DNA of 30,908 nucleotides, from positions 1 through 30,908 of the forward strand of contig DIYE01000265.1 in NCBI GenBank assembly GCA_002428885.1, read 5' to 3'. A program made the position numbers and the translations under genes. The notes beneath the pieces were generated by a model. It made no database searches. It was given only the letters and a program-made list of their open reading frames with translations, and was not told the origin of the DNA. Shown piece by piece: positions 23,822 through 30,501 of the stretch; the first letter of the stretch is position 1, and the number at the start of each line of letters is the position of its first letter. The stretch is from Alphaproteobacteria bacterium UBA6062 (GTDB lineage: Bacteria > Pseudomonadota > Alphaproteobacteria > Sneathiellales > Sneathiellaceae).

Positions 23822-23858
23822 AGCATAAGTCTTTATGCTATGAGATCACTTTTATGCT
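23822..23858 (+). repeat. Three TTATGCT half-sites upstream of cheY
   Basis: AGCATAA (23822-23828), TTATGCT (23833-23839) and TTATGCT (23852-23858). The first two form a perfect 7-bp inverted repeat with a 4-base gap; the third is a direct copy 19 bases on. The repeated half-site suggests a protein-binding site in the maoC-cheY divergent region. Confidence 0.5.
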
Positions 23859-23872
23859 GCCTCTCCAACCTA

Positions 23873-23887
23873 TTAACCATTTTTTTA
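23873..23887 (+). promoter_or_regulatory. Candidate CtrA-type binding site
   Basis: TTAACCAT followed by a T-run gives TTAA-N7-TTTA, one mismatch from the TTAA-N7-TTAA pattern of the alphaproteobacterial cell-cycle regulator CtrA. It lies about 100 bases before the cheY start. CtrA often controls motility genes in this class, but AT-rich matches are easy to find by chance. Confidence 0.3.
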
Positions 23888-23983
23888 GTTTCCATTCGTA
23901 AATTTGCCAACGTGGAGATCGGAACCGGAAGGGACTGCTCCGGAACCGAATTAGAAGAGCATTTTATTAAAGAGGGTATTTCT

Positions 23984-24370
23984 ATGGCTGTCGACATGAA
24001 CATGCCGATCCTGATCATCGATGACTACAAGACCATGTTGCGTATCATTCGTAACCTCCTCAAGCAATTGGGTTTTGACAATGTTGATGAGGCAGCGGAT
24101 GGCTCTGCTGCACTGTCAAAAATGCGGACCCGGCAGTACGGTCTCGTCATCTCTGACTGGAATATGGAACCCATGACAGGTTTTGAGTTGTTGAAAGAAG
24201 TACGGGCTGATGAATCGCTGAAAGCGACACCGTTCATCATGATCACTGCAGAATCAAAGACGGAAAATGTTATCGCCGCCAAAAAGGCCGGTGTTAACAA
24301 CTACATCGTCAAGCCGTTCAACGCAGCAACACTGAAAACCAAAATGGCGAGCGTCATAGGCGACTTCTAA
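23984..24370 (+). CDS. cheY: CheY-like chemotaxis response regulator
   Basis: A 128-residue single receiver domain. The active site is complete: Asp13/Asp14, phosphoacceptor Asp58 (VISDWNMEPMTG), Thr88 (MITAES), Tyr107 and Lys110 (NNYIVKPF). Spacing and residues match CheY closely, so it probably binds the flagellar switch when phosphorylated. ATG 23984 follows AAAGAGGG; the reading frame is open further upstream (to 23840), but that part does not look coding. The stop and the next start overlap as TAATG, so CheY and CheZ are made together. No cheA or receptor gene is in the window, so the kinase must be encoded elsewhere. Confidence 0.92.
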   Translation: MAVDMNMPILIIDDYKTMLRIIRNLLKQLGFDNVDEAADGSAALSKMRTRQYGLVISDWNMEPMTGFELLKEVRADESLKATPFIMITAESKTENVIAAKKAGVNNYIVKPFNAATLKTKMASVIGDF

Positions 24371-25026
24371 TGGCCGCTTCAGACGAAGTCACTGAGCTGC
24401 ATGCAGAGATTGCCTCTTTGCATCAAGATTGCCAGGATCTGGTGGATTTCATCGTCTCTGCACGTCAGGAAATTTCCCAGATCCGGCCCAATGACCTAAA
24501 GGCCGATAAACTCCCGCGCGCCGGCAAGGAGTTGGATGCCATTGTTCAGGCAACCGAATCCGCAACAGACCAGATTATGTCTGCCGCTGAACGGATTATG
24601 TCTGCCGGAGTGACGGAAGCCAATGTGGTCAATGATGCCTGCATGGAGATCTTTGAAGCCTGTTCTTTTCAGGACATAACCGGGCAGCGCATCAGCAAGG
24701 TTGTTTCAACGCTCGAGTATATTGAAGACTATCTCGACCGTCTAACAACAGCATGGGGACATAAGACAGATGCTCCGGCGACAGCACCTACTTCCGAAGA
24801 CGAAGAAGATGAAGAAGCAGGCCTCCTAAACGGTCCTGCTCTTGCCGGGGAAGGGATAGATCAGCAGTTTGTCGATAACATGTTTGATGATTCTCCAGCA
24901 CAGAGCGGTAACGGAGAAGAAGTCGAAGACGCAAGTGTTGCTGAAGAAGATGACAAGAACAAGAAAGACCTGCCGGCGGCAGGAGAAAATATCGACCAGG
25001 ATGATATTGACGCCTTGTTCAATTAA
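24370..25026 (+). CDS. cheZ: CheY-phosphate phosphatase CheZ
   Basis: A 218-residue protein with long helices (about 1-128) and an acidic, flexible tail. The signature EACSFQDITGQRISKVV holds the catalytic pair Asp102 and Gln106 (D-x3-Q), the same arrangement as in E. coli CheZ. The tail ends ENIDQDDIDALFN, and a second, similar segment EGIDQQFVDNMFDD lies at 161-174. In E. coli CheZ the extreme C-terminus tethers CheY-phosphate; both segments here also resemble the CheY-binding peptide at the FliM N-terminus (SQ-EIDALL). It ends CheY signalling at the flagellar motor. It overlaps cheY by one base and is followed by a strong terminator. Confidence 0.93.
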   Translation: MAASDEVTELHAEIASLHQDCQDLVDFIVSARQEISQIRPNDLKADKLPRAGKELDAIVQATESATDQIMSAAERIMSAGVTEANVVNDACMEIFEACSFQDITGQRISKVVSTLEYIEDYLDRLTTAWGHKTDAPATAPTSEDEEDEEAGLLNGPALAGEGIDQQFVDNMFDDSPAQSGNGEEVEDASVAEEDDKNKKDLPAAGENIDQDDIDALFN

Positions 25027-25046
25027 ACCGGTCCTGTTCTGACTGA

Positions 25047-25078
25047 AAAGCCGCCTCTTTCGGGCGGCTTTTTCTTTT
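25047..25078 (+). terminator. Bidirectional terminator between cheZ and the HAD gene
   Basis: Nine-base stem AAAGCCGCC (25047-25055) with GGCGGCTTT (25063-25071), then TTTTTCTTTT. On the - strand the stem is followed by TTTTC, so it can serve both converging genes. Confidence 0.9.
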
Positions 25079-25082
25079 GCTG

Positions 25083-25958
25083 TTACCAGGTCATATGCCC
25101 CACGACGAGGGTCGGCTCAAAGCCGTGCAGATCTGAAATCACCTGAACCTGTTCTTCTGTCGGGCATTCACCGGGTGCTAACCCCCATTCATCTGCATGA
25201 ATACCACTGCTGACCAGCACGTTATCGATTTTCATGCCGGTTGCCCCCTTGATATCAGTGCGCATGCTATCGCCAACCGCGAGGATACGGGACGGATCGG
25301 AAACACCCAGTTTCTTCATCGCCTGTTCATAGGCTGTCGGATAGGGTTTGCCGAACAATTCCACCTGCCCGCCAAACTCTTCATAAAGGGCCGCAAGAGC
25401 CCCGGCACAATAGAGGATCTTTTCACCTTTCATAACGGTAAGATCCGGATTAGCACACAGCATAGGTAATTCCAGCGCAGCACTATCCGTCAGCAATGCC
25501 CGATACTCTTCCGGTGTTTCCACATCATCATTGGCAAGCCCGGTGCAAATCAGGAAATCCGCTTCGTTGATATCGTATACCCGTTCGTAATCCAGGCCAT
25601 CATCAACCCCGCGATCCTTCTCGGCGCCATACTGATAGAATTTCAGGCCTTCCTTTTGCAGGAAGTCATAATTCCTGTCTTTCAGAACCTGACGAGTCAT
25701 ATCACCGGATGTGAGGATATGATCATAGGAATCAGCCGGAACGCCAATACTTTCCAGAAATTCAGATACAAAATCATTGGTTCTGGGCGCATTGGACAAA
25801 AGAAGAAGCGGCTTGCCGCCTTCCCTTAATTTCGCCATGCAGTCAAGAGCGCCCGGATACGGCTTTGTTCCATCATGCACAACGCCCCAAAGGTCGAGGA
25901 TAAACGCATCATACTGTCCGGCATAAGGCTCAAGGCCCGGAACGATCTTGAAAGACAT
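25083..25958 (-). CDS. HAD-superfamily protein, class IIA (TIGR01459-like)
   Basis: A 291-residue HAD protein. Motif I reads FILDLWGVVHDG: the nucleophile Asp22 is present, but the next key position (Asp in most phosphatases) is Trp24, as I recall for this alphaproteobacterial subgroup. LLLLSNAPR is motif II, and AVGDSMRTDIKGATG is the metal-binding motif IV. A cap domain lies between, as in NagD-like enzymes. With the general acid missing, the phosphatase activity is uncertain. CTGGAG lies six bases before the ATG. It is close to ribF in many alphaproteobacteria, as here. No substrate can be assigned. Confidence 0.86.
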   Translation of the reverse strand: MSFKIVPGLEPYAGQYDAFILDLWGVVHDGTKPYPGALDCMAKLREGGKPLLLLSNAPRTNDFVSEFLESIGVPADSYDHILTSGDMTRQVLKDRNYDFLQKEGLKFYQYGAEKDRGVDDGLDYERVYDINEADFLICTGLANDDVETPEEYRALLTDSAALELPMLCANPDLTVMKGEKILYCAGALAALYEEFGGQVELFGKPYPTAYEQAMKKLGVSDPSRILAVGDSMRTDIKGATGMKIDNVLVSSGIHADEWGLAPGECPTEEQVQVISDLHGFEPTLVVGHMTW

Positions 25959-25998
25959 AAATACTCCAGCAACATAGGGCAGAGGAAAAGAGCGGACA

Positions 25999-26028
25999 GA
26001 AATAGACCGGATGGGCGGTTTGCGTCAA
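25999..26028 (-). promoter_or_regulatory. Candidate promoter for the HAD gene
   Basis: On the - strand, TTGACG (26028-26023), an 18-base spacer and TATTTC (26004-25999). The -35 box is good and the -10 box is weak. It lies about 40 bases before the start codon. Confidence 0.4.
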
Positions 26029-26073
26029 ATGAAGTTTCAACCAACCCATCTACTGAAAATCATCGAAGGCAAA

Positions 26074-27291
26074 TCAATCTGCTTTCTGCGGAGGCCTTGG
26101 AACGCCAAAAAGATATCCCTGTCCAAATGCGATTTCCACATCCAGAAGACCGATAACCGTATCTTCATCTTCAACCATGCTGGCAATCAGTTCGATATCC
26201 GCCCGGGACAGGGCTTCATGCAGATCTTCTGGATGAATGTTCATCGGCAGCCCCTCTCCCCCCGGCAGCAGATCCGCAGCAGCGACTTTCAGGTAGCGGA
26301 AATTATCTTCGCCCAGTTTCTTGAAATCAATATCGAGGCGGGTAACCCGGTCCATGGAAAAAGTGAAACCCATTTCCGCCAGGGTTCTCAACCCATCTTT
26401 GACCTGTCCGGTTGCCTGTTCCATATCATCCTGAGAGAATTCAAGGATCAGGCTTTTTGTCAGATCGCTGTTTCGGTCCAGAAACTCAACAAACTGATGG
26501 AAAAACGCATCATCCCGCAACGTACGGGCTGATACATTGACAAAGAAACCAACCTCATTATTACGCTGGCGAACCCGACGGATTAACTGCACACAGCGGA
26601 TCAGAAGGAGATTATCAATGGTTCCGATTAATCCTGCTTCCTCGGCAATTGGAAGATATTGACCAGGCGTGATAATTTCACCGCGCTGACCGCGAATACG
26701 CGAGAATGCTTCATAAAAACGTGTGCGCCGCTGCGGCAGCCTGACCACAGGTTGCAGATAGAGATCAACTCTATTCTCCTGCAGACCAGAGCGAACGATT
26801 TCGAGGATCTCATCCTTGTCGGGGCCGCTCTCTTCAACGACCTCCTCTTTCCTGGCAATCAATGGCGGCCGACTTGTTACGTCCGTCACGGCCTGTTCAG
26901 GCAGCTGGGCAGGCTTGCTTTTGGTAATATTCTCCTTCTTCATTTCCGTAGAAAGCTGATTGAGCAGCTTTCTCAGCATTTTCATTTCCTTCGCGAAACC
27001 ATCCATATCCGCGTCATCACCGGCCAAGCCACCCAGGATATTTTCAAATCTCTCAAGGCCATTTTCGGCATCTGCCAGATCCCGCCGGATCGTCCGGATC
27101 TCGCGGTTCATGACAGACCGTTCTACGCGGCGCATGATAAATTCATGAAGAAGGGCACATAGAAGAAAGAAAGAACCGCCGGCCCAGTAACCGATCACGG
27201 GATCAATGTCCGGAATATAGGTCGGCATCTGCCGGGCAATGACAACGGCTGTGAGCGCGTAAGCCGCAATAATCACAATATGATAGAGCAA
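26074..27291 (-). CDS. Membrane EAL-domain protein, TipF-like
   Basis: A 405-residue protein. Two membrane helices (about 2-20 and 34-50) are followed by a coiled coil (about 55-125, RTIRRDLADAENGLERFENIL and KEMKMLRKLLNQLSTEM), a linker, and an EAL domain from about 165. The domain is degenerate: YEAFSRI stands for the EALxR motif and LEFSQDD lacks the usual metal residues, so it probably binds rather than cuts cyclic-di-GMP. This layout matches Caulobacter TipF, a c-di-GMP receptor that places the flagellum. A TTG at 27291 with GAGGGG nine bases before it is my start; a TTG at 27351 is in frame but lacks a ribosome site. CheY and CheZ are adjacent. Confidence 0.8.
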   Translation of the reverse strand: MLYHIVIIAAYALTAVVIARQMPTYIPDIDPVIGYWAGGSFFLLCALLHEFIMRRVERSVMNREIRTIRRDLADAENGLERFENILGGLAGDDADMDGFAKEMKMLRKLLNQLSTEMKKENITKSKPAQLPEQAVTDVTSRPPLIARKEEVVEESGPDKDEILEIVRSGLQENRVDLYLQPVVRLPQRRTRFYEAFSRIRGQRGEIITPGQYLPIAEEAGLIGTIDNLLLIRCVQLIRRVRQRNNEVGFFVNVSARTLRDDAFFHQFVEFLDRNSDLTKSLILEFSQDDMEQATGQVKDGLRTLAEMGFTFSMDRVTRLDIDFKKLGEDNFRYLKVAAADLLPGGEGLPMNIHPEDLHEALSRADIELIASMVEDEDTVIGLLDVEIAFGQGYLFGVPRPPQKAD

Positions 27292-27344
27292 AACTCGGGT
27301 CCCCTCGTGGCTTCTGCCGCTAAGTCTGCAACGATAAATAGCTG

Positions 27345-27364
27345 AAATCAAATAGAATTGATTT
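27345..27364. repeat. Inverted repeat AAATCAA-n6-TTGATTT between the EAL and SDR genes
   Basis: Seven-base perfect arms in the divergent intergenic region. It could be an operator for either gene. The half-site order (ATCAA outside-in) is the reverse of an FNR box, so it is not an FNR site. Confidence 0.35.
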
Positions 27365-27458
27365 TTAACACCTACGATTTCTTCTCTCTTTTTTCTTCAA
27401 ATCGGCTTCGCTTTTCCATTACTGTAAAGCAGAAACAAAAATGAAAAAGGACCTGATC

Positions 27459-28298
27459 ATGGGAAAACTGGACGGCAAAATCGCCATCATTACCGGAGGA
27501 ACAAGTGGCATTGGCCTGAGATCCGTGGAGATCTTTCAGGAAGAAGGTGCAACGGTTGTCTTCTCGGGCCGACGGGAAAAAGAAGGGCATGAGATTGCCG
27601 AACGGCTGGGGGACGGCGTCCATTTTCACCGGGCTGACGTATCAGTTGAAGCCGATGTCAAAAACCTCATCAGCGCGACGGCAGAGAAATTTGGACGCCT
27701 TGATGTCCTGTTCAACAATGCCGGTGGCCCTGCCCCTGTCGGAAGTGTCGAAACCGTTGACTATGAACATGCCATGCAGGCGGTTTCCGTTCTCTTCGGC
27801 GGTGTTCTGCTGGGAATCAAGCATGCGGCACCGATCATGAAGAAACAGGGTTCAGGCAGTATCATTAACAATGCCAGCATTGCCGGTCATCTGGCGGGAT
27901 ATTCCACCTCCATGGTATACAGCAGCGCCAAAGCGGCTGTCCACCAGCTAACCCGCAGCGCAGCCATGGAGCTGGGCGAATCCAACGTGCGGGTCAATTC
28001 CATCTCTCCAGGTGCAACAGCAACTGGTATTTTTGGCAAAGCCCTTGGTCTCGAAGGAAAAGCGGCAGAGAGCACAGCGGATATCGCTGTTGAAATTCTG
28101 GGCAAAGCCCAGCCCATTCCAAGAGCAGGTTTACCGGAGGATATTGCCCGTGCTGCCGTTTTCTTTGCCTCGGATGATAGCAGTTTCGTCAATGCTGCAG
28201 ATCTTATCGTCGATGGCGGCATGATCGGCGGGCGCCAGTGGACGGAACACCAGCAATCCGTCAAACAGCTAGGAGAAGCGTTTAAAAGCCGCCTCTAA
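27459..28298 (+). CDS. SDR family NAD(P)-dependent oxidoreductase
   Basis: A 279-residue classical short-chain dehydrogenase. The cofactor loop is TGGTSGIG (12-19), with NNAGG (86-90) and the catalytic set Ser140, Tyr154 and Lys158 in NNASIAGHLAGYSTSMVYSSAK. The C-terminus has FFASDDSSFVNAADLIVDGGMIGG, the usual SDR end, followed by about 25 extra residues. The substrate is not known; it reduces or oxidises an alcohol or ketone. ATG 27459 is chosen because AAAAAGGA precedes it properly; an ATG at 27441 has no ribosome site. It is a single gene between two divergent or convergent neighbours. Confidence 0.92.
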   Translation: MGKLDGKIAIITGGTSGIGLRSVEIFQEEGATVVFSGRREKEGHEIAERLGDGVHFHRADVSVEADVKNLISATAEKFGRLDVLFNNAGGPAPVGSVETVDYEHAMQAVSVLFGGVLLGIKHAAPIMKKQGSGSIINNASIAGHLAGYSTSMVYSSAKAAVHQLTRSAAMELGESNVRVNSISPGATATGIFGKALGLEGKAAESTADIAVEILGKAQPIPRAGLPEDIARAAVFFASDDSSFVNAADLIVDGGMIGGRQWTEHQQSVKQLGEAFKSRL

Positions 28299-28319
28299 AG
28301 AACGCGACTGTCCAAATAA

Positions 28320-28341
28320 AAGGGGCGCTGCTGCGCCCCTT
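28320..28341 (-). terminator. Terminator after accA
   Basis: A 9-bp perfect stem AAGGGGCGC with GCGCCCCTT around a 4-base loop. On the - strand it is followed by TTTATTT, giving a terminator for accA. On the + strand the tail (GCTCG) is poor, though it may still stop the SDR transcript in part. Confidence 0.8.
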
Positions 28342-28352
28342 GCTCGTTCCGG

Positions 28353-29312
28353 TCAGGCGTTGCCGTCAAGACGGCCAATTGCCAGGAATTTCCGCCTGCG
28401 TTCTTCCCTCAGCTCTCCGGGCTCTTTATCCTGCAAGCCATTTAGTTCTTCCTCAACCGCATCACCAAGCGCGTCAATTGCTGCCGGAATATCCCTCTGG
28501 GCACCGCCAAGCGGTTCATCGACGATCCGATCAATAACCTGAAGGCTCAACAAATCCTGCGCCGTCAGCTTCATAGCTGTGGCCGCATCCTGCGCCTTGT
28601 CTCTTGTTTTCCAGAGAATAGCAGCACAGCCTTCCGGTGAAATAACGGAATATATGGCATTTTCGAACATCAGCACCTTGTTTGCTGTTGCCAGAGCAAC
28701 CGCTCCACCGGAGCCGCCCTCGCCGACAATGGAAGCAATAACCGGAACTCTGACATCAAGGCTGACCTGAATGGACCGGGCAATCGCTTCAGCCTGTCCT
28801 CTTTCTTCCGCACCAATCCCCGGATAAGCGCCGGAGGTATCCACAAATGTCAGGACGGGAACACCAAACTGATCCGCCATGGTCATCAAACGTTGTGCTT
28901 TACGGTACCCTTCCGGACGGGCCATGCCAAAATTGTGATGAAGGCGGGTTTCAAGATCACTGCCTTTTTCTGTTCCCATAACCATAACCGTCTGGCCGCG
29001 GAAACGACCGAGGCCGCCGACAATGGCGTGATCTTCAGCAAATCCCCGGTCACCGGCAAGCGGCGTAAAATCCTCAATCAGCTGACCGGTAATATCCTTG
29101 AATTTCGGACGATCAACGTGACGCGCCACCTGGGTCTTCTGCCAGGGCGTGAGTTTGGCATAAGTGGTTTTGAGAAGCTGGCTGGCTTTGTCGCGGAGCT
29201 TGGCAACATCTTCGTTGATTTCCAGATCGCTCCCGTTATCGAGGCTTTCCAGATCCCGGATTTTACCTTCCAGGTCAGCAATCGGTTTTTCAAAATCAAG
29301 AAAATTATTCAT
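28353..29312 (-). CDS. accA: Acetyl-CoA carboxylase carboxyltransferase subunit alpha
   Basis: A 319-residue subunit of the enzyme that makes malonyl-CoA for fatty-acid synthesis; AccA pairs with AccD to transfer the carboxyl group. It has the family front LDFEKPIADLEGKI, the crotonase-like core RPEGYRKAQRLMTMADQFG, FVDTSGAYPGIGAEERGQAEAIA, IVGEGGSGGAVALA and SVISPEGCAAILWK. The length is exactly that of the E. coli protein. ATG 29312 follows CCAGAG; a TTG two codons earlier is less likely. It is flanked by terminators, so it is transcribed on its own. The accA next to xerD order is frequent in alphaproteobacteria. Confidence 0.98.
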   Translation of the reverse strand: MNNFLDFEKPIADLEGKIRDLESLDNGSDLEINEDVAKLRDKASQLLKTTYAKLTPWQKTQVARHVDRPKFKDITGQLIEDFTPLAGDRGFAEDHAIVGGLGRFRGQTVMVMGTEKGSDLETRLHHNFGMARPEGYRKAQRLMTMADQFGVPVLTFVDTSGAYPGIGAEERGQAEAIARSIQVSLDVRVPVIASIVGEGGSGGAVALATANKVLMFENAIYSVISPEGCAAILWKTRDKAQDAATAMKLTAQDLLSLQVIDRIVDEPLGGAQRDIPAAIDALGDAVEEELNGLQDKEPGELREERRRKFLAIGRLDGNA

Positions 29313-29358
29313 TATCAAACTCTGGCAATAATCGCTTCGGAACCCTGATTAATAAATA

Positions 29359-29391
29359 GGCGGAACGGTTCCGTCAATGAACCGTTCCGCC
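29359..29391 (-). terminator. Terminator after the malyl-CoA lyase gene
   Basis: A 12-bp perfect inverted repeat, GGCGGAACGGTT (29359-29370) with AACCGTTCCGCC (29380-29391), followed on the - strand by TATTTATTAATC. The tail is U-rich, though broken. It separates this gene from accA. Confidence 0.75.
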
Positions 29392-29435
29392 TCTATATAG
29401 AAATCCCTGAGCATATGCCCAAGCAGAAACTGGAT

Positions 29436-30416
29436 TTATTTACGGGCAGCGATAATATCAGCCTGATGAACCAGGGCTTCAGCCTGCTTGATGGAAGCAA
29501 TATCGATCAGACCGCCATCCAGAGCCACAGCACCGGCTCCTTCCTGCTGTGCTTTTTCCATGGCTTCCAGAATACGACGGGCTTTGGCCACTTCTTTCTC
29601 ATCCGGTGTGAAAATCGCATTTGCCGGCTCAATCTGACTGGGATGAATGGCCCATTTACCTTCGCAACCAAGAATAGCGGCCCGGTTACCGTGAGCAGTG
29701 TAACCATCCGGGTCGGAGAAATCACCAAACGGTCCGTCAATAGCGCGAAGACCATTTGCGCGGGCGGCGACAACCATCCGGGCAATGGCGTAATGCCACA
29801 TATCGCCCCAGTGATAATCGCGGGAGCCGTCTTCCGCCGGATCGGTCAGCACACCGTAAAGCGGGTTCGGGCCACCGATGGAGGTTGTCCGCGCCTTTGT
29901 GGAGGCCGCATAATCGGCAACGCCGAAATGCAGGCTTTCATTTCGCTTGCTGGCGGCTGCAATCTCATGGATATTCTGCATGCCAAGCGCGGTTTCAATG
30001 ATCAGCTCGAAACCGATTTTCTTCTTACGGCCAACGGCTGTTTCTACCTGTGTCGCCAACATATCCAGCGCATAGACATCTGACGCTGTTCCCACTTTGG
30101 GGATCATGATCAGGTCAAGACGTTCGCCCCCTTTTTCAAGAATATCAACGACATCCCGGTACATATAATGGGTGTCGAGACCGTTTATCCGGACAGACAT
30201 GACCTTGTCACCCCAATCAACATCATGCAGGGCTTCGATGATGTTCTTTCGTGCCTGTTCTTTATCGCTGGGCGCAACGGCATCTTCCAGATCCAGGAAA
30301 ATAACGTCGGCATCGGACTTGGCGGCTTTTTCGAAGAATTTAGGGCTGGAGCCCGGAACAGCCAGCTCACATCTGTTCAGCCGGGACGGACAAAATTCTG
30401 GAATTGTAAAACTCAT
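29436..30416 (-). CDS. Malyl-CoA/beta-methylmalyl-CoA lyase family protein (HpcH/HpaI, CitE-like)
   Basis: A 326-residue CoA-ester lyase. It matches the Mcl group of Rhodobacter closely in layout: NRCELAVPGSSPKFFEKAAKS, then IFLDLEDAVAPSDKEQAR, then LSVRINGLDT-type VMSVRINGLDTHYMYRDVVDIL. The metal-binding residues fall at Glu141 (ELIIETALG) and Asp168 (FGVADYAAS), the numbers I recall for Rhodobacter Mcl. KWAIHPSQIEPANAIF closes the site, and DIASIKQAEALVHQADII is the usual tail. The enzyme splits L-malyl-CoA to glyoxylate and acetyl-CoA, or works on a beta-methylmalyl analogue or as a thioesterase. ATG 30416 has GTGAGG before it. It is a single gene. Confidence 0.88.
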   Translation of the reverse strand: MSFTIPEFCPSRLNRCELAVPGSSPKFFEKAAKSDADVIFLDLEDAVAPSDKEQARKNIIEALHDVDWGDKVMSVRINGLDTHYMYRDVVDILEKGGERLDLIMIPKVGTASDVYALDMLATQVETAVGRKKKIGFELIIETALGMQNIHEIAAASKRNESLHFGVADYAASTKARTTSIGGPNPLYGVLTDPAEDGSRDYHWGDMWHYAIARMVVAARANGLRAIDGPFGDFSDPDGYTAHGNRAAILGCEGKWAIHPSQIEPANAIFTPDEKEVAKARRILEAMEKAQQEGAGAVALDGGLIDIASIKQAEALVHQADIIAARK

Positions 30417-30501
30417 AAGGGGCCTCACCTCACTCTTTTTCGTTTGTTGTTATGAAGGCAAATTGCTGCAACTGCGTTATAGAGTCAAGTTTTCGAGCCG
30501 T

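Noticed and set aside
26010..26050. Interrupted inverted repeat GATGGG...CCCATC upstream of the HAD gene
   Set aside because: Six-base arms with internal mismatches over 40 bases are within chance expectation, and the candidate -35 box lies inside.
27345..27364. FNR-type box between the EAL and SDR genes
   Set aside because: FNR boxes read TTGAT-N4-ATCAA. Here the half-sites are in the opposite order, so only a generic inverted repeat is reported.
30431..30501. TTGACT-N17-CAATTT as promoter for the malyl-CoA lyase gene
   Set aside because: The -10 box is too weak to list as a feature.
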